Shown piece after piece: positions 36,367 to 46,091 of a stretch of DNA of 64,000 nt. The notes beneath the pieces were generated by a model that worked only from the letters and a program-made list of their open reading frames with translations, made no database searches and had not been told where the DNA came from. The number at the start of each line of letters is the position of its first letter. The first letter of the stretch is position 1. This DNA comes from Rhizomonospora bruguierae (GTDB lineage: Bacteria; Actinomycetota; Actinomycetes; Mycobacteriales; Micromonosporaceae): NCBI RefSeq assembly GCF_018397995.1, contig NZ_BBQH01000019.1, forward strand, positions 103,752-167,751. The letters are read 5' to 3'. A program made the position numbers and the translations under genes.

Positions 36367-37341
36367 GTGACTGACCAGCCGAAGCGTGTTCTGCTCGCCA
36401 AGCCCCGCGGCTACTGCGCCGGTGTCGACCGCGCGGTGCAGACCGTGGAGGAGGCACTCAAGCTGTACGGGCCGCCGGTCTACGTGCGCAAGGAGATCGT
36501 GCACAACCGGCACGTGGTCGCGACGCTCCAGGAGCGGGGCGCGATCTTCGTGGCGGAGAACGAGGAGGTGCCCGAGGGGTCCATCGTGATCTTCTCGGCG
36601 CACGGGGTGGCCCCCGAGGTCTACGAGCAGGCCCGCGAGCGCGACCTCAAGGCGATCGACGCGACGTGCCCGCTGGTGACCAAGGTGCACCAGGAGGCCC
36701 GGCGGTTCGCGGCCGACGACTACGACATCCTGCTCATCGGCCACGAGGGCCACGAGGAGGTCATCGGGACCACCGGCGAGGCGCCGGCGCACATCCAGCT
36801 CGTGGACGGCCCGGAGGCCGCCGACTCGATCAAGGTGCGGGATCCGGAGAAGGTCGTCTGGCTGTCGCAGACCACGCTGTCGGTGGACGAGACGCTGGAG
36901 ACGGTGGCCCGGCTGCGCAAGCGGCTGCCGCTGCTGATGTCCCCGCCGAGCGACGACATCTGCTACGCCACCCAGAACCGGCAGCAGGTGGTCAAGCAGA
37001 TCGCCGCCGACTGCGACGTGATGATCGTGGTGGGGTCGCGGAACTCGTCCAACTCGGTGCGGCTGGTGGAGGTGGCCCTGGACAGCGGCGCCCGCGCCGG
37101 CCACCTGGTGGACTACGCGCACGAGATCGACGACGCCTGGCTGACGGGCGCCGGCACGGTCGGCGTGACCTCCGGCGCGAGCGTGCCGGAGGAGTTGGTG
37201 GCGCAGGTTCTGGAGTACCTTGCGGCGCGCGGCTTCACCGACGTGTCGGAGGTCACCACGGCGCAGGAGCGGCTGGTCTTCTCGCTCCCGCAGGAACTCA
37301 AGCGCGACATGCGCGCCGCCGCGGCGACCCGCGGCGCCTGA
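36367..37341 (+). CDS. ispH: 4-hydroxy-3-methylbut-2-enyl diphosphate reductase
   Basis: IspH makes IPP and DMAPP from HMBPP in the last step of the MEP pathway, using a [4Fe-4S] cluster. The 324-residue protein shows the three cluster cysteines in [17 protein letters not shown] and [11 protein letters not shown]. The histidines of the active site are in VHNRHVV and FSAHGV. I chose the GTG at 36367 because a TACCAT box sits seven bases upstream; the ATG at 36358 would add three residues but lies within that box. This gene provides the isoprenoid units used by the prenyl transferase at 47610. Confidence 0.95.
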   Translation: MTDQPKRVLLAKPRGYCAGVDRAVQTVEEALKLYGPPVYVRKEIVHNRHVVATLQERGAIFVAENEEVPEGSIVIFSAHGVAPEVYEQARERDLKAIDATCPLVTKVHQEARRFAADDYDILLIGHEGHEEVIGTTGEAPAHIQLVDGPEAADSIKVRDPEKVVWLSQTTLSVDETLETVARLRKRLPLLMSPPSDDICYATQNRQQVVKQIAADCDVMIVVGSRNSSNSVRLVEVALDSGARAGHLVDYAHEIDDAWLTGAGTVGVTSGASVPEELVAQVLEYLAARGFTDVSEVTTAQERLVFSLPQELKRDMRAAAATRGA

Positions 37342-37479
37342 GCGAACACAAGCGGGCCACACCCGCGCCTCCGGCGCCCGATCGCCCGCCCCGGCCGGGG
37401 CGCTCCGAGTTTCAACCGCCGCCACCGGTGGCACCCTCCTCGTACTGCGGATGGCGGGACGGGCGGAGGAGCGGCGAGA

Positions 37480-38400
37480 ATGCCGAAGGCGGTCATGTTC
37501 GACAGGTACGGCGACGTGGACGTGCTGCACGTCGCCGAGGTACCGCGGCCGGTGCCCGGCGCGGGCGAGGTGCTGGTCCGGGTGCGGGCGGCCGGGATCA
37601 ACCCCGGCGAGATCGCGATCCGGGAGGGCGAGCACGCCGAGCGTTGGCCGGCGACGTTCCCGTCCGGTCAGGGCAGCGACCTGGCCGGCGTGGTCGAGGA
37701 GGTCGGGCCGGGGGTCAGCCGGTGGCATCCGGGCGACGAGGTGATCGGCTGGACCGACCGGCGGGCCAGCCAGGCCGAGTACGTGGTCACGAACGAGCAC
37801 GACCTGGCCGGGAAGCCGCAGCGGCTGCCGTGGGAGGTGGCGGGCGCCCTGTTCGTGGCGGGCACGACGGCGTACGCGGCGGTGCGCGCGGTCGTCCCGC
37901 AACAGGGCGAGACGCTAGTCGTTTCGGGCGCGGCCGGCGGTGTGGGATCGCTGGCGGTGCAGCTTGCCCGCAGTATGGGCGCGACCGTGATCGGCCTGGC
38001 CGGTCCGGCGAACGCGGAGTGGCTGCGGGCGCACGGCGTGATCCCGGTGGAGTACGGCGAGGGCCAGGCCGACCGGGTGCGCGAGGCCGCCGGCGGGAAG
38101 GTGGACGCGTTCATCGACACGTTCGGCACCGGCTACGTGGACCTCGCCGTGGAACTGGGCGTGCCGGCCGGGCGCGTCAACACCATCCGCGACTTCGAGG
38201 CGGCGGCGAAGTACGGGACGCACATGAAGGGGAACAGCGACGCGGCCAGCGCGCAGGTCCTGGCCGACCTGGCCGCCCGGCTCGTGGACGGGCGGCTGGA
38301 GTTGCCGGTCGCCGCGACCTACCCCCTCGACCGGGTGCGGGACGCCTACCGGGAACTGGCCGAGCGGCACACCCGCGGCAAGATCGTCCTCGTTCCCTGA
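37480..38400 (+). CDS. Zinc-independent NADP-dependent oxidoreductase (quinone reductase-like MDR)
   Basis: This 306-residue protein is a medium-chain dehydrogenase/reductase of the quinone oxidoreductase group. The N-terminal GroES-like domain contains [15 protein letters not shown] and [17 protein letters not shown]. The Rossmann motif is [18 protein letters not shown]. Cysteine and histidine zinc ligands of alcohol dehydrogenases are missing, as expected for the group. The substrate is unknown; relatives reduce quinones or enones with NADPH. The ATG has GGAGG nine to ten bases upstream. It is a lone gene. Confidence 0.88.
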   Translation: MPKAVMFDRYGDVDVLHVAEVPRPVPGAGEVLVRVRAAGINPGEIAIREGEHAERWPATFPSGQGSDLAGVVEEVGPGVSRWHPGDEVIGWTDRRASQAEYVVTNEHDLAGKPQRLPWEVAGALFVAGTTAYAAVRAVVPQQGETLVVSGAAGGVGSLAVQLARSMGATVIGLAGPANAEWLRAHGVIPVEYGEGQADRVREAAGGKVDAFIDTFGTGYVDLAVELGVPAGRVNTIRDFEAAAKYGTHMKGNSDAASAQVLADLAARLVDGRLELPVAATYPLDRVRDAYRELAERHTRGKIVLVP

Positions 38401-38420
38401 ATCTGGGGTCCGGGTGCCGT

Positions 38421-38924
38421 TCAGGCGCGGAGCGCGGCGGCCAGGCTGGTCAGCTCGGCCTCCGCGGCGTTGCCCAGCACCACCACCGTCCGGCTCGGCT
38501 CCAGCAGGACCAGGCCCGACTCGCCCGGGCGCCCCGCGTACCGCTGCCACGTCCGCCCGGCGATGTCGACCGTACCCAGGGGCCGGGCCGTGTCGGACAG
38601 CTCGGCGTGGATCGCCTGGCCCGGGTCGGTCGTACCCGGCCGCTCGACGAGCTGCACACCGCCGCCCTTCGGGGTGCGGTACCCGATCCGCAGCGTCCGG
38701 TCGCGGTAGGTGGCGCGGATCGGCTGCCAGCCCGACGGCAGCCCGGCCGGCTCCGCGACCGGGAACGCCTTCGCCGCCCGCGCGTCGGCCACCGCCGGCG
38801 CCGGGTCGACCACCACCGGCTGGTCACCGCCCTGGACCACGCGGTAGATCGCCACAACGACGACCACCGGTATCAGCAGCACCAGAAGCGACAGCAGGAT
38901 GTCGCGGGGACCTCGCGTACTCAC
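38421..38924 (-). CDS. DUF4245-family membrane-anchored protein
   Basis: The 167-residue protein has one N-terminal transmembrane helix ([20 protein letters not shown]) after STRGPR, then an extracytoplasmic domain. The segment [20 protein letters not shown] and the later [30 protein letters not shown] fit the actinobacterial DUF4245 family, of unknown function. In actinobacterial genomes this family is often found next to glpX, as here, in divergent orientation. The start is the GTG at 38924, with a CAGGAT box six bases upstream. Confidence 0.85.
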   Translation of the reverse strand: MSTRGPRDILLSLLVLLIPVVVVVAIYRVVQGGDQPVVVDPAPAVADARAAKAFPVAEPAGLPSGWQPIRATYRDRTLRIGYRTPKGGGVQLVERPGTTDPGQAIHAELSDTARPLGTVDIAGRTWQRYAGRPGESGLVLLEPSRTVVVLGNAAEAELTSLAAALRA

Positions 38925-39000
38925 CCGGCCATCCTGCCCGAACCGCGATCCGGGCCACTTTTGGGCACCGACCGGCGCGCGACCGGCGGCGGGCATGCCA

Positions 39001-39015
39001 CTATGCGACGCATAG
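39001..39015. promoter_or_regulatory. 15-bp perfect palindrome upstream of glpX
   Basis: CTATGCG-A-CGCATAG is a perfect palindrome with one central base. It lies 33 bp before the glpX start and 77 bp before the divergent DUF4245 start, where an operator would act. I know of no regulator for it. Confidence 0.4.
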
Positions 39016-39047
39016 CCGACCGCCCCGCCGTGCCGCGAGGAGGAGCC

Positions 39048-40067
39048 ATGACCGCACCCCGTACCCCCCAGGATCTCGATCGCAACCTGGCCCTGGACCT
39101 GGTCCGGGTCACCGAGGCGGCGGCGATGGCCGCCGGCCGCTGGATCGGCCGCGGCGACAAGGAGGGCGGCGACGGCGCCGCGGTCGACGCGATGCGCAAG
39201 CTCATCAACGCGATGCCGATGAGCGGCGTGGTGGTGATCGGCGAGGGCGAGAAGGACAACGCGCCGATGCTCTACAACGGCGAGCGGGTGGGCGACGGCA
39301 CCGGCCCCGAGGTGGACGTGGCCGTGGATCCGATCGACGGCACCACCATGATGAGCAAGGGCATGCCGAACTCGATCGCGGTGCTCGCGGTCGCCGAGCG
39401 GCACGCGATGTTCGACCCGAGCGCCGTGTTCTACATGGAGAAGCTCGTGGTGGGCGCGGACTGCGCCGAGGTCATCGACATCGAGGCGGGGGTGGCGGAG
39501 AACCTGCGCCGGATCGCGAAGGTCAAGAACAGCAGCGTCAGCGACGTGACCGTCTGCATCCTGGACCGCCCGCGCCACGCCGACCTGGTCCAGCAGGTGC
39601 GCCAGGCCGGCGCGCAGATCCGGTTCATCCTCGACGGGGACATCGCCGGCGCCATCTCCGCCGCCCGCGAGACGTCCGATGTGGACGTCCTGATGGGCAT
39701 CGGCGGTACGCCCGAGGGGATCACCGCGGCGTGCGCCCTCAAGTGCATGGGCGGCGCGATCCAGGCGAAGCTGTGGCCGCGGGACGAGGCCGAGCGGGCG
39801 AAGGCGCTGGCCGCCGGGCACGACCTGGACCGGGTGCTCACCACCGACGACCTGGTCACCGGGGACAACTGTTTCTTCGTCGCCACCGGCGTCACCTCGA
39901 GCGAACTGCTGCGCGGCGTGCGGTACCGGGCCGGGGGCGCACACACCCAGTCCGTGGTCATGCGCTCCAAGAGCGGCACGATCCGCTGGATCGACTCGTT
40001 CCACCGGTTGGAGAAGCTGCGCCGGTACTCGTCGGTCGACTTCGGCGGCAGCCCGCTGATCTCCTAA
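39048..40067 (+). CDS. glpX: Class II fructose-1,6-bisphosphatase
   Basis: GlpX removes the 1-phosphate from fructose-1,6-bisphosphate in gluconeogenesis. The 339-residue protein has the class II motifs [26 protein letters not shown] and the metal-binding DPIDGTT (D94, D97). [20 protein letters not shown] is the phosphate-site segment. Actinobacteria commonly rely on this class for gluconeogenesis, together with pckG, which is also in this window. The ATG at 39048 has GAGGAGGA upstream. Its stop overlaps the stop of the converging flavoprotein gene by four bases. Confidence 0.95.
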   Translation: MTAPRTPQDLDRNLALDLVRVTEAAAMAAGRWIGRGDKEGGDGAAVDAMRKLINAMPMSGVVVIGEGEKDNAPMLYNGERVGDGTGPEVDVAVDPIDGTTMMSKGMPNSIAVLAVAERHAMFDPSAVFYMEKLVVGADCAEVIDIEAGVAENLRRIAKVKNSSVSDVTVCILDRPRHADLVQQVRQAGAQIRFILDGDIAGAISAARETSDVDVLMGIGGTPEGITAACALKCMGGAIQAKLWPRDEAERAKALAAGHDLDRVLTTDDLVTGDNCFFVATGVTSSELLRGVRYRAGGAHTQSVVMRSKSGTIRWIDSFHRLEKLRRYSSVDFGGSPLIS

Positions 40068-41032
40068 CCGGCGTCCGACGAGTGGCCCGGGAACAGGTGC
40101 GCGGCGGGGTCGATGACCACGGCGGCGTTGTTGACCGCGGTGGCCGCCTCCCCGAAGCCGGTCGCGATCAGGCGGACCTTGCCCGGGTACTCGGTGATGT
40201 CGCCCGCGGCGAAGACGCGCGGCCGGTTGGTGGCCATGCGGCTGTCCACCCTGATGTGCCGCCGGTCCAGTTCCAGGCCCCACTCGGCGAGCGGGCCGAG
40301 GTCGGCGGTGAAGCCGAGCGCGGCGACGACGGTGTCCGCCGGCAGGGTCTCGGTCGCCCCGCCGCGCACCGCGACGTCGCAGCCGGTGATCCGCTCCTCG
40401 CCGTGCACCTTCGCCACCTCGGCGTCGGTGATGATCCGCACCGGGAGTGCCCGCACCTTCGCCACGGTGCTCGCGTGCGCGCGGAACCTGTCCCGCCGGT
40501 GCACGAGCGTGACCGACCTGGCGACCGGTTGCAGCGACAGCGCCCAGTCGAACGCCGAGTCGCCGCCACCGACGATCACCACGTCGTGCCCGGTCAGCTC
40601 GGCGAGCCGGGGCACGAAGTAGACCAGGCCCTCGCCGGTGAACGCGGCGGCGGCGGGCAGCGGGCGCGGTGTGAAGCTACCCATCCCGGCCGTCATGATG
40701 ATGGATCCGCAGTGCAGCGTCTCGCCGGAGGAGAGCGCGAGCACCGGCTTGTCGTCCAGGTAGGACAGATCGGTGGCCCGCACGCCGAGCAGGTACTCGG
40801 GGTTGACCGGCGCGGCCTGCTCCACCAGGTTCGCCACCAGGTCCCGGCCCCGGATGGCCGGGAAGCCGGCCACGTCGTAAATCATCTTCTCCGGGTACAT
40901 CGCGGTCACCTGGCCGCCCGGCTCGGGCAGCGCGTCGATCACCGCCACGGAGAGCCCACGGAAGCCGGCGTAGTAGGCGGCGAACAGCCCCGTCGGACCC
41001 GCACCCACAATGGCGACATCGACCGCGCGCAT
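40064..41032 (-). CDS. Thioredoxin-reductase-like ferredoxin-NAD(P)+ reductase
   Basis: This 322-residue FAD protein has two dinucleotide motifs, [18 protein letters not shown] (residues 6-23) and [15 protein letters not shown] (about 146-160), and ends with [25 protein letters not shown]. The redox-active CxxC of thioredoxin reductase is missing, which points to the FNR group first described in Bacillus and Chlorobium. Its partner could be the FdxA at 3712, but nothing in the sequence proves this. The ATG at 41032 has GAGGAG upstream. It converges with glpX, sharing the bases CTAA at the stops. Confidence 0.88.
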   Translation of the reverse strand: MRAVDVAIVGAGPTGLFAAYYAGFRGLSVAVIDALPEPGGQVTAMYPEKMIYDVAGFPAIRGRDLVANLVEQAAPVNPEYLLGVRATDLSYLDDKPVLALSSGETLHCGSIIMTAGMGSFTPRPLPAAAAFTGEGLVYFVPRLAELTGHDVVIVGGGDSAFDWALSLQPVARSVTLVHRRDRFRAHASTVAKVRALPVRIITDAEVAKVHGEERITGCDVAVRGGATETLPADTVVAALGFTADLGPLAEWGLELDRRHIRVDSRMATNRPRVFAAGDITEYPGKVRLIATGFGEAATAVNNAAVVIDPAAHLFPGHSSDAG

Positions 41033-41174
41033 CCAGGCTCCTCATCCGTCGACTCTCCGGCCGGGCGGATGACGCGAGGCAAGCGGTTTCTCACCCCCGG
41101 CCCGACCACTCGCCCGTCGCCAGACGCTACGACGGGGCGCGGGGCGCAGGCAAGGCCCCGACCGAGGGGCGGGC

Positions 41175-41813
41175 TCAGTCGGAGGTGAGGTAGCGGTCGG
41201 CGAGGTAGGTGGGGCCCTTGGGCCGGCGGAAGAGGACCGCGGCCAGCACGCCGCCGATGAAGCCGAACAGGTGGCCCTGCCAGGAGACGCTCGGATCGGC
41301 GGGAAGCACGCCGATGATCTGCCAGCCGTAGAGCAGGCCGATGAGGGCGCCCACGCCGAGGTGCCACCAACTGCGGTCCACCACGCCGCGGGCCAGCAGC
41401 AGGCCCAGGTACCCGAAGATGACGCCGCTGGCACCGACCACGATGGAGTCGCGGTCGCCGGTGAACCAGACGCCGAGCCCGCTGACCAGCATGATGACCC
41501 CGGTCGACCAGAGGAACCGGCGGGTGCCGGCGGCCAGCACGAACGTGCCCAGCAGGATCAGCGGGACGCTGTTGCCGTACAGGTGGGCGAAGCTCGCGTG
41601 CAGGAACGGCGCGAAGATGACGCCGTCCAGGCCGGTCAGGTGGCCGGGACGGATGCCGCCGGCCACGTCCAGGGCCTGGCCCATGCCCCGGTCGATGACC
41701 TCGATGAGGAACAGCACCGGCACGACGGCGCACATGGCGACGAAGGCGCGGCCCAGCGCGGCGTAGAACGCCTCGGTGCCGAAGCGGTAGGCGGCCTCGT
41801 CGTTGTTGTTCAC
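41175..41813 (-). CDS. Rhomboid-family intramembrane serine protease
   Basis: The 212-residue polytopic protein starts at the GTG at 41813 (NNNDEAAYRFGTEAFY). The catalytic dyad is visible: Ser129 in VVGASGVIFGYLG and His181 in WQGHLFGFIGG. The oxyanion residues lie in HASFAHLYGNSVPL (H72, H77, N81). Six transmembrane segments are seen by eye. A TAGCAC box seven bases before the start suggests a leaderless transcript. It lies downstream of the secreted transglycosylase-like gene on the same strand but behind a strong hairpin, so it is probably a separate unit. Confidence 0.9.
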   Translation of the reverse strand: MNNNDEAAYRFGTEAFYAALGRAFVAMCAVVPVLFLIEVIDRGMGQALDVAGGIRPGHLTGLDGVIFAPFLHASFAHLYGNSVPLILLGTFVLAAGTRRFLWSTGVIMLVSGLGVWFTGDRDSIVVGASGVIFGYLGLLLARGVVDRSWWHLGVGALIGLLYGWQIIGVLPADPSVSWQGHLFGFIGGVLAAVLFRRPKGPTYLADRYLTSD

Positions 41814-41861
41814 CCAAAGAGTGCTACCAGGTCCGCTCCGGCTGAGCAACGCGGGACGAAG

Positions 41862-41892
41862 AAGGGGCACGGGCGAACCGCCCGTGCCCCTT
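41862..41892 (-). terminator. Intrinsic terminator of the 41918 gene
   Basis: AAGGGGCACGGGCG at 41862-41875 pairs perfectly with 41879-41892, giving a 14-bp stem with a three-base loop. It lies 26 bases after the stop of the minus-strand gene at 41918, and CTTCTTCG follows on that strand. Confidence 0.85.
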
Positions 41893-41917
41893 GGTTCCAC
41901 CGAACCCTCGAGGGGGT

Positions 41918-42592
41918 TCAGTACCAGCCTTCACTCTCCGACTGCGCCCACGCCTTGCAGGGCGTGCCGTACCGGCCCTTGATGTAGCCGAGGCCCCACT
42001 TGATCTGGGTCGCCGGGTTGGTCTTCCAGTCGTCGGCGACCGAGGCCATCTTGCTTCCCGGCACCGCCTGGGGGATGCCGTAGGCCCCGGAACCGGCGTT
42101 GGCCGCCTTGTAGTTCCAACCGCTCTCCTTGGTCCACAGCTTGTTCAGGCAGGGGAACTCGGAGATCGGGAAGCCGGCGTCGATCATCAACGCGCAGCCG
42201 GTCTTGCGGACGCCGCTGAACTCGTTGCACGAGGCCGGAATCGGACCCGTGTACGGCTTGGGGCCGCCCGTGGTGCTCTCGGTCTTCTGCTCGACCGCCT
42301 TCTCGGCGCGGCGGCCCTGTTCGGCCGCGTTCTGCGCCGCCACCGCGGCCTTGCGCTCGGCCTCCGCGCGAGCGGACCGCTCGCTGGATTCCCGGCGCTG
42401 CTCCTCGAGGGTCGCCAGCAGTTCCTGGTCGGCCGCCTCGGCGGCGGCGGCGCGGGCGGCCTGGACCTGCCGGTCCTGGCGGTTCTGGCCGACGTAGACC
42501 CCACCGGCGACGCCGGTGAGCAGGAGGCCGACGGCGAGTGCCCGGAGGCCGAGGCGGGTCCAGGTGGACCTGCTGGTACGGCGACTGGACAA
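41918..42592 (-). CDS. Secreted lytic-transglycosylase-like protein
   Basis: The 224-residue protein has a cationic N-terminus and one signal/anchor helix (LRALAVGLLLTGVAGGVYV). An alanine- and charge-rich coiled coil runs to about residue 110 (QELLATLEEQRRESSERSAR). The C-terminal 90 residues form a lysozyme-like fold with NKLWTKESGWNYKAANAGSGAYGIPQAVPG and WGLGYIKGRYGTPCKAW, written here in part; the E in KESGW is the likely catalytic acid. It should act on peptidoglycan outside the cell. The 252-bp upstream gap contains a terminator and a G+C-rich leader; such genes often carry c-di-AMP riboswitches, but I could not match the consensus. Confidence 0.85.
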   Translation of the reverse strand: MSSRRTSRSTWTRLGLRALAVGLLLTGVAGGVYVGQNRQDRQVQAARAAAAEAADQELLATLEEQRRESSERSARAEAERKAAVAAQNAAEQGRRAEKAVEQKTESTTGGPKPYTGPIPASCNEFSGVRKTGCALMIDAGFPISEFPCLNKLWTKESGWNYKAANAGSGAYGIPQAVPGSKMASVADDWKTNPATQIKWGLGYIKGRYGTPCKAWAQSESEGWY

Positions 42593-42758
42593 AATCGTCC
42601 CTTCGTCGGGGGCTAGGACCGGCGCGGTCCACCCCGGCGCAGCGGGGCTGCGGGGCGATCACGCCGGGACCACCCGACCCTGCCCGGGTCGCGCCGAGGC
42701 CGGTGCGCCGCCTGGCTGGCGGCCGTCCGGGGCGCGGGCGGTCCGTCAGACACCCTGA

Positions 42759-42797
42759 CAAACGGCCGCCCCGATGGGAAATCGAGGCGGCCGTTTG
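42759..42797 (-). terminator. Intrinsic terminator of the PIN-PhoH gene
   Basis: CAAACGGCCGCC at 42759-42770 and GGCGGCCGTTTG at 42786-42797 make a 12-bp stem, extended inside by CGAT/ATCG, with a GGGAA loop. It lies about 50 bases after the stop of the minus-strand PhoH gene. Confidence 0.8.
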
Positions 42798-42844
42798 TGA
42801 TTTGCGTCACGGGATTTTTCGGGGCAGAACCGCCCAGAAACGCG

Positions 42845-44257
42845 TCAGCGCGGGATGTCCTCCAGGAGGTCCGTCACCACTTCGGCGATTGCGGAGCGCT
42901 CCGACCGGGTCAACGTGACGTGCGCGAACAGCGGATGCCCCTTCAGGGCCTCGATCACCGCGGTCACCCCGTCGTGCCGGCCGACCCGCAGGTTGTCCCG
43001 CTGCGCCACGTCGTGCGTGAGCACCACCCGGGAGCCCTGCCCGATCCGCGACAGCACGGTCAGCAGCACGTTGCGCTCCAGCGACTGCGCCTCGTCCACG
43101 ATGACGAACGCGTCGTGCAGGCTGCGGCCCCGGATGTGGGTCAGCGGCAGCACCTCGAGCATGCCCCGGGCCAGAACCTCCTCCATCACGTTCTCGTGGA
43201 TCACCGCGCCGAGCGTGTCGAAGACCGCCTGGGCCCAGGGCGACATCTTCTCCGCCTCGGTGCCCGGCAGGTAGCCCAGTTCCTGCCCACCCACCGCGTA
43301 CAGCGGGCGGAACACCACGACCTTCCGGTGCCGGCGGCGCTCCATGACCTGCTCCAGGCCGGCGCACAGGGCCAGGGCCGACTTGCCGGTGCCGGCCCGC
43401 CCGCCCAGCGACACGATCCCGATCGACTCGTCCAGCAGCAGGTCCAGCGCGATCCGCTGCTCGGCGGAGCGGCCGCGCAGCCCGAACGCCTCCCGGTCGC
43501 CGCGGACCAGCCGAACCGTCTTGTCCGCCAGCACCCGGCCCAGGGCGCTCCCGCGCGCCGAGGTCAGCACCAGGCCGGTGTGGATGGGCAGCCCCGCCGC
43601 CTCGTCCAGATCCAGCGTCTCCCCCGCGTACAGCCGGTTGACCTGCTCCTCAGCGAGCTCCAGGTCGGCCATGCCGGTCCAGGTGGCGTCCGCGGCCTGG
43701 CCGTGCCGGTACTCGTCGGCGACCAGCCCCACCGAGGCGGCCTTGACCCGCAGCGGCATGTCCTTGCTGACCAGCGTGACCGCCCGCCCCTCGGCGGTGA
43801 GCCCGAGCGCGACGGACAGGATCCGGGCGTCGTTGGTGTCGGCCCGGAACCCCAGCGGCAGCAGCGCCTGGTCGGCGTGGTTCAGCTCGACCCGCAGCGT
43901 GCCGCCGACGTCGTTGACCGGCACGGGCTCGTCCAGCCGCCCGTGCTTGACCCGCAGGTCATCGAGCAGGCGCAGCGACTGCCGGGCGAACCAGCCCAGT
44001 TCGGCGTGGTGCCGCTTGCCCTCCAACTCGGAGATGACCACCAGCGGCAGGACCACCTCGTGCTCGCCGAAGCGCAGGAAGCCGGCCGGGTCGGAGAGCA
44101 GGACGGAGGTGTCGAGCACGTATACGTGCGTGCGTGGAGCGGGGTCGGCGTCGACCGCCGACCCGGTGGTGCGACGAGCGGCCCGGACCCGCCGGGCGGC
44201 GGGGACGGTCGGGGCCTTGGTGGAAGCGGCGGAGTCGGGAGTGCGGCGATCGGTCAC
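42845..44257 (-). CDS. phoH2: PIN-PhoH fusion protein (PhoH2-type RNase/helicase)
   Basis: This 470-residue protein joins a PIN ribonuclease domain to a PhoH ATPase. The PIN part starts with [16 protein letters not shown] and has further acidic residues in [11 protein letters not shown] and [10 protein letters not shown]. The PhoH part has Walker [12 protein letters not shown], Walker [13 protein letters not shown] and [12 protein letters not shown]. Mycobacterial PhoH2 unwinds and cuts RNA and is paired with a small upstream antitoxin (PhoAT). No such short ORF is obvious upstream here. The GTG at 44257 has GGAG seven bases upstream; a run of alanine- and arginine-rich residues precedes the PIN domain. 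Confidence 0.92.
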   Translation of the reverse strand: MTDRRTPDSAASTKAPTVPAARRVRAARRTTGSAVDADPAPRTHVYVLDTSVLLSDPAGFLRFGEHEVVLPLVVISELEGKRHHAELGWFARQSLRLLDDLRVKHGRLDEPVPVNDVGGTLRVELNHADQALLPLGFRADTNDARILSVALGLTAEGRAVTLVSKDMPLRVKAASVGLVADEYRHGQAADATWTGMADLELAEEQVNRLYAGETLDLDEAAGLPIHTGLVLTSARGSALGRVLADKTVRLVRGDREAFGLRGRSAEQRIALDLLLDESIGIVSLGGRAGTGKSALALCAGLEQVMERRRHRKVVVFRPLYAVGGQELGYLPGTEAEKMSPWAQAVFDTLGAVIHENVMEEVLARGMLEVLPLTHIRGRSLHDAFVIVDEAQSLERNVLLTVLSRIGQGSRVVLTHDVAQRDNLRVGRHDGVTAVIEALKGHPLFAHVTLTRSERSAIAEVVTDLLEDIPR

Positions 44258-44588
44258 AGGCTCGCTCCGGCGGGCGAGCACCCGGGCGCCCGTGGTCCGC
44301 TCGACCGGTGCCCGGGGTCGGGGTCGGGTGCGGCCCCGTGCTGTGCTGGCGATCCGGGCCTCCGGCTGGTCCGGGAAGGCCCCGGTCCATGGGGTAGACG
44401 CTATCCGGAACAAGCCGCAAACGGCTAGGTTGACACCCATTGTTCAGGGCGGACACCCGTCCGGGCGGGGGAGCCCGGCCGGCGCGCATGCCCCCTGCGC
44501 GCACGCCGGCCGGGCTGGAACCGGTCACCCGGTCCCGGGGTGTGCCGGACGCCCGGTCGCATCCGGCACACCGGCTCGTGGCTGCCGC
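44258..44588. other. Gap between the 44589 gene and PIN-PhoH
   Basis: These 331 bp hold the terminator at 44472-44516 and then the promoter region of the PIN-PhoH gene. Open frames run through it but show no recognisable protein; in particular I see no good PhoAT-like antitoxin start with a ribosome binding site. Confidence 0.55.
44472..44516 (-). terminator. Strong hairpin after the 44589-45406 gene pair
   Basis: AGCCCGGCCGGCG at 44472-44484 pairs with CGCCGGCCGGGCT at 44504-44516, and the enclosed bases can form a further GCGCGCA/TGCGCGC stem. It follows the stop of the minus-strand gene at 44589 by about 70 bases. Confidence 0.75.
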
Positions 44589-44900
44589 TCACTCCAGATG
44601 GGAGTGCCTTCCGCCGTTGGTCGCGGCCGCCACGAACGAGGCACCCGTGTACGTCGTCGACGAGCGAACGGCGGTGCCGTAAACGGTGCGAGTCGTGGGT
44701 GGCACCGTCAGCACCGAGGCGATGGCCGCCTGTGCCTCACGGCGCCGGCGGTTCCAGGCCGCGCGGTCGCCGTCGAAATATCCCTGCCGGTACCCGTACC
44801 GGTACCCCAGGTGGTAGCTGAGTTGCCCGTGCAGCCGCCCGGCGGCGTAGCTGGACGAGGTGAGCAGGAGGATGAAGAAGACTGCGAAGAACGGGCTCAT
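44589..44900 (-). CDS. Small membrane-anchored protein, unknown function
   Basis: The 103-residue protein has one N-terminal hydrophobic segment (SPFFAVFFILLLTSSSYAAG) and a polar remainder with a tyrosine-rich LGYRYGYRQGYFDGDRAAW and an Ala/Arg helix. The segment could be a signal peptide with cleavage near YAA or an anchor. The ATG at 44900 overlaps the stop of the gene before it as ATGA, so the two are translationally coupled. I do not recognise the family. Confidence 0.65.
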   Translation of the reverse strand: MSPFFAVFFILLLTSSSYAAGRLHGQLSYHLGYRYGYRQGYFDGDRAAWNRRRREAQAAIASVLTVPPTTRTVYGTAVRSSTTYTGASFVAAATNGGRHSHLE

Positions 44901-45406
44901 CCCGGCGGGCCTCCGCGCTCGTCGTCCCGGAACTGGGTCGGGATGATCGGCCGCGCGCCGCTCGGCGGCGGCAGTGGCGGCTCGGCCGCCGGGTCGAGCG
45001 GGCGCTCCGGGTCCGGATCGAGTAACCGGTCGGGCGCGCGGTCGAACACCTTGCCGGCGGCGCTGTCGGTGGCACCGTCGGCCGCCCCGCCCAGCATCCC
45101 GAGGCCGGTGGCGAGGTCGCCGGTGGAGACGTCCTCCACCAGTTCGACGCTGATCCGGCAGCCGTCGATGACCGCCTCGGCCACGGACGCCCGGCGGATG
45201 TCGCCGGCCACGTCGTAGACCCGGACCGTCATCACGGGGCAGCCGAGGTGGGAGCGCCAGGCGTCCCACTCCGCACGCTCGCCGACGGACATGGACAGGT
45301 ACCGGCACCCGCGCGCCAGGTAGAGCCGCCACGGGGCGCTGAGCCCGGCGGCCACCCCGTCGGCGACCAGACGGAACGCTTCGCCGCGGGTCGCCAGTCC
45401 GCTCAT
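44897..45406 (-). CDS. Hypothetical protein coupled to the 44589 gene
   Basis: The 169-residue protein starts at the ATG at 45406, with GGGGGGAGA five bases upstream. The first 110 residues look folded (RGEAFRLVADGVAAGLSAPW, GCPVMTVRVYDVAGDIRRAS, ISVELVEDVSTGDL). The last 50 are proline-, aspartate- and arginine-rich (DRLLDPDPERPLDPAAEPPL) and probably disordered. No signal peptide is seen. The family is unknown to me. It and the small membrane protein that overlaps it may work as a pair, perhaps with this protein recruited to the membrane by the other; that is inference. Confidence 0.7.
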   Translation of the reverse strand: MSGLATRGEAFRLVADGVAAGLSAPWRLYLARGCRYLSMSVGERAEWDAWRSHLGCPVMTVRVYDVAGDIRRASVAEAVIDGCRISVELVEDVSTGDLATGLGMLGGAADGATDSAAGKVFDRAPDRLLDPDPERPLDPAAEPPLPPPSGARPIIPTQFRDDERGGPPG

Positions 45407-45635
45407 CGCTCTCCCCCCGACTCGACAATGAGACACGAACCGGTACGCAATGTCTCAAGCACGGGACATACCGTAGAGCGTCTCGCGTGCGTGACAGCAT
45501 CGTCCATTCGGCTGATTCGTGAGGTCCATCCGGGCGACCTAGACTTGCGGGATGGAACCGGCCGGGCGGTGGTACCGCGTGTCACGTGGTCAGGACTACG
45601 GCGGGTCCCTCCGGGGCATTCCGGGAAACCGGACG

Positions 45636-45641
45636 TACCGT
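45636..45641 (+). promoter_or_regulatory. -10 box for the leaderless 45648 regulator
   Basis: TACCGT ends six bases before the GTG at 45648 and supports that start over the in-frame ATG at 45552. Confidence 0.55.
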
Positions 45642-45647
45642 CGCGGC

Positions 45648-46091
45648 GTGCCCCCCGACACCGCTCAGCCGCGGAAACTCGCGTTCGCCGCGTTCGTCCG
45701 CAAGGCCCTGGACGACGCCCGCGCGATCCGCGCCTGGACCGGCGTCGAGGTGGCCCGGCGCACCGGCGTCTCCCGGCAGACCATCAACCGCTGGCTGCGC
45801 GGCGACTGGACCACCGACCCCGAACCGCAGCGCGTGGTCGCGTTCTGCGAGGGCCTGGGCATCTCGCCCACGGTCGCGTTCGGCATCCTCGGCTGGGACC
45901 GCTCCGCGCCCGCCCGCCCCGCGCCGCCACCGCCGCCGATGGACCCGGACGTCGAGGCGTTGCTGCGCCGCCTGGTCGACCCCAACGTCTCCGAGGCCGA
46001 GAAGTTCCACATCCGCGAGACCATCCGGTACCTCGCCTACCGCCCCCCGCTGCGCATCGAACGGGAGCGGGGCCAGGAGCGCGCCGGCTGA
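45648..46091 (+). CDS. XRE-type helix-turn-helix transcriptional regulator
   Basis: The 147-residue protein has an XRE DNA-binding domain at residues 15-75: VRKALDDARAIRAWTGVEVA, RRTGVSRQTINRWLRGD and a final VVAFCEGLGISPTVAFGILGW. A proline-rich linker (PARPAPPPPPMDPD) leads to a helical tail with VEALLRRLVDPNVSEAEKFHIRE. This layout fits the small cro/cI-like regulators common in actinobacteria. The target is unknown. The start at GTG 45648 is chosen because of the TANNNT box six bases before it. It is divergent from the 44897 gene. Confidence 0.82.
   Translation: MPPDTAQPRKLAFAAFVRKALDDARAIRAWTGVEVARRTGVSRQTINRWLRGDWTTDPEPQRVVAFCEGLGISPTVAFGILGWDRSAPARPAPPPPPMDPDVEALLRRLVDPNVSEAEKFHIRETIRYLAYRPPLRIERERGQERAG

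Noticed and set aside
42593..42758. A c-di-AMP (ydaO-type) riboswitch ahead of the secreted transglycosylase-like gene.
   Set aside because: Position and gene type fit, but I could not match the conserved loops by eye; a covariance-model search would decide.
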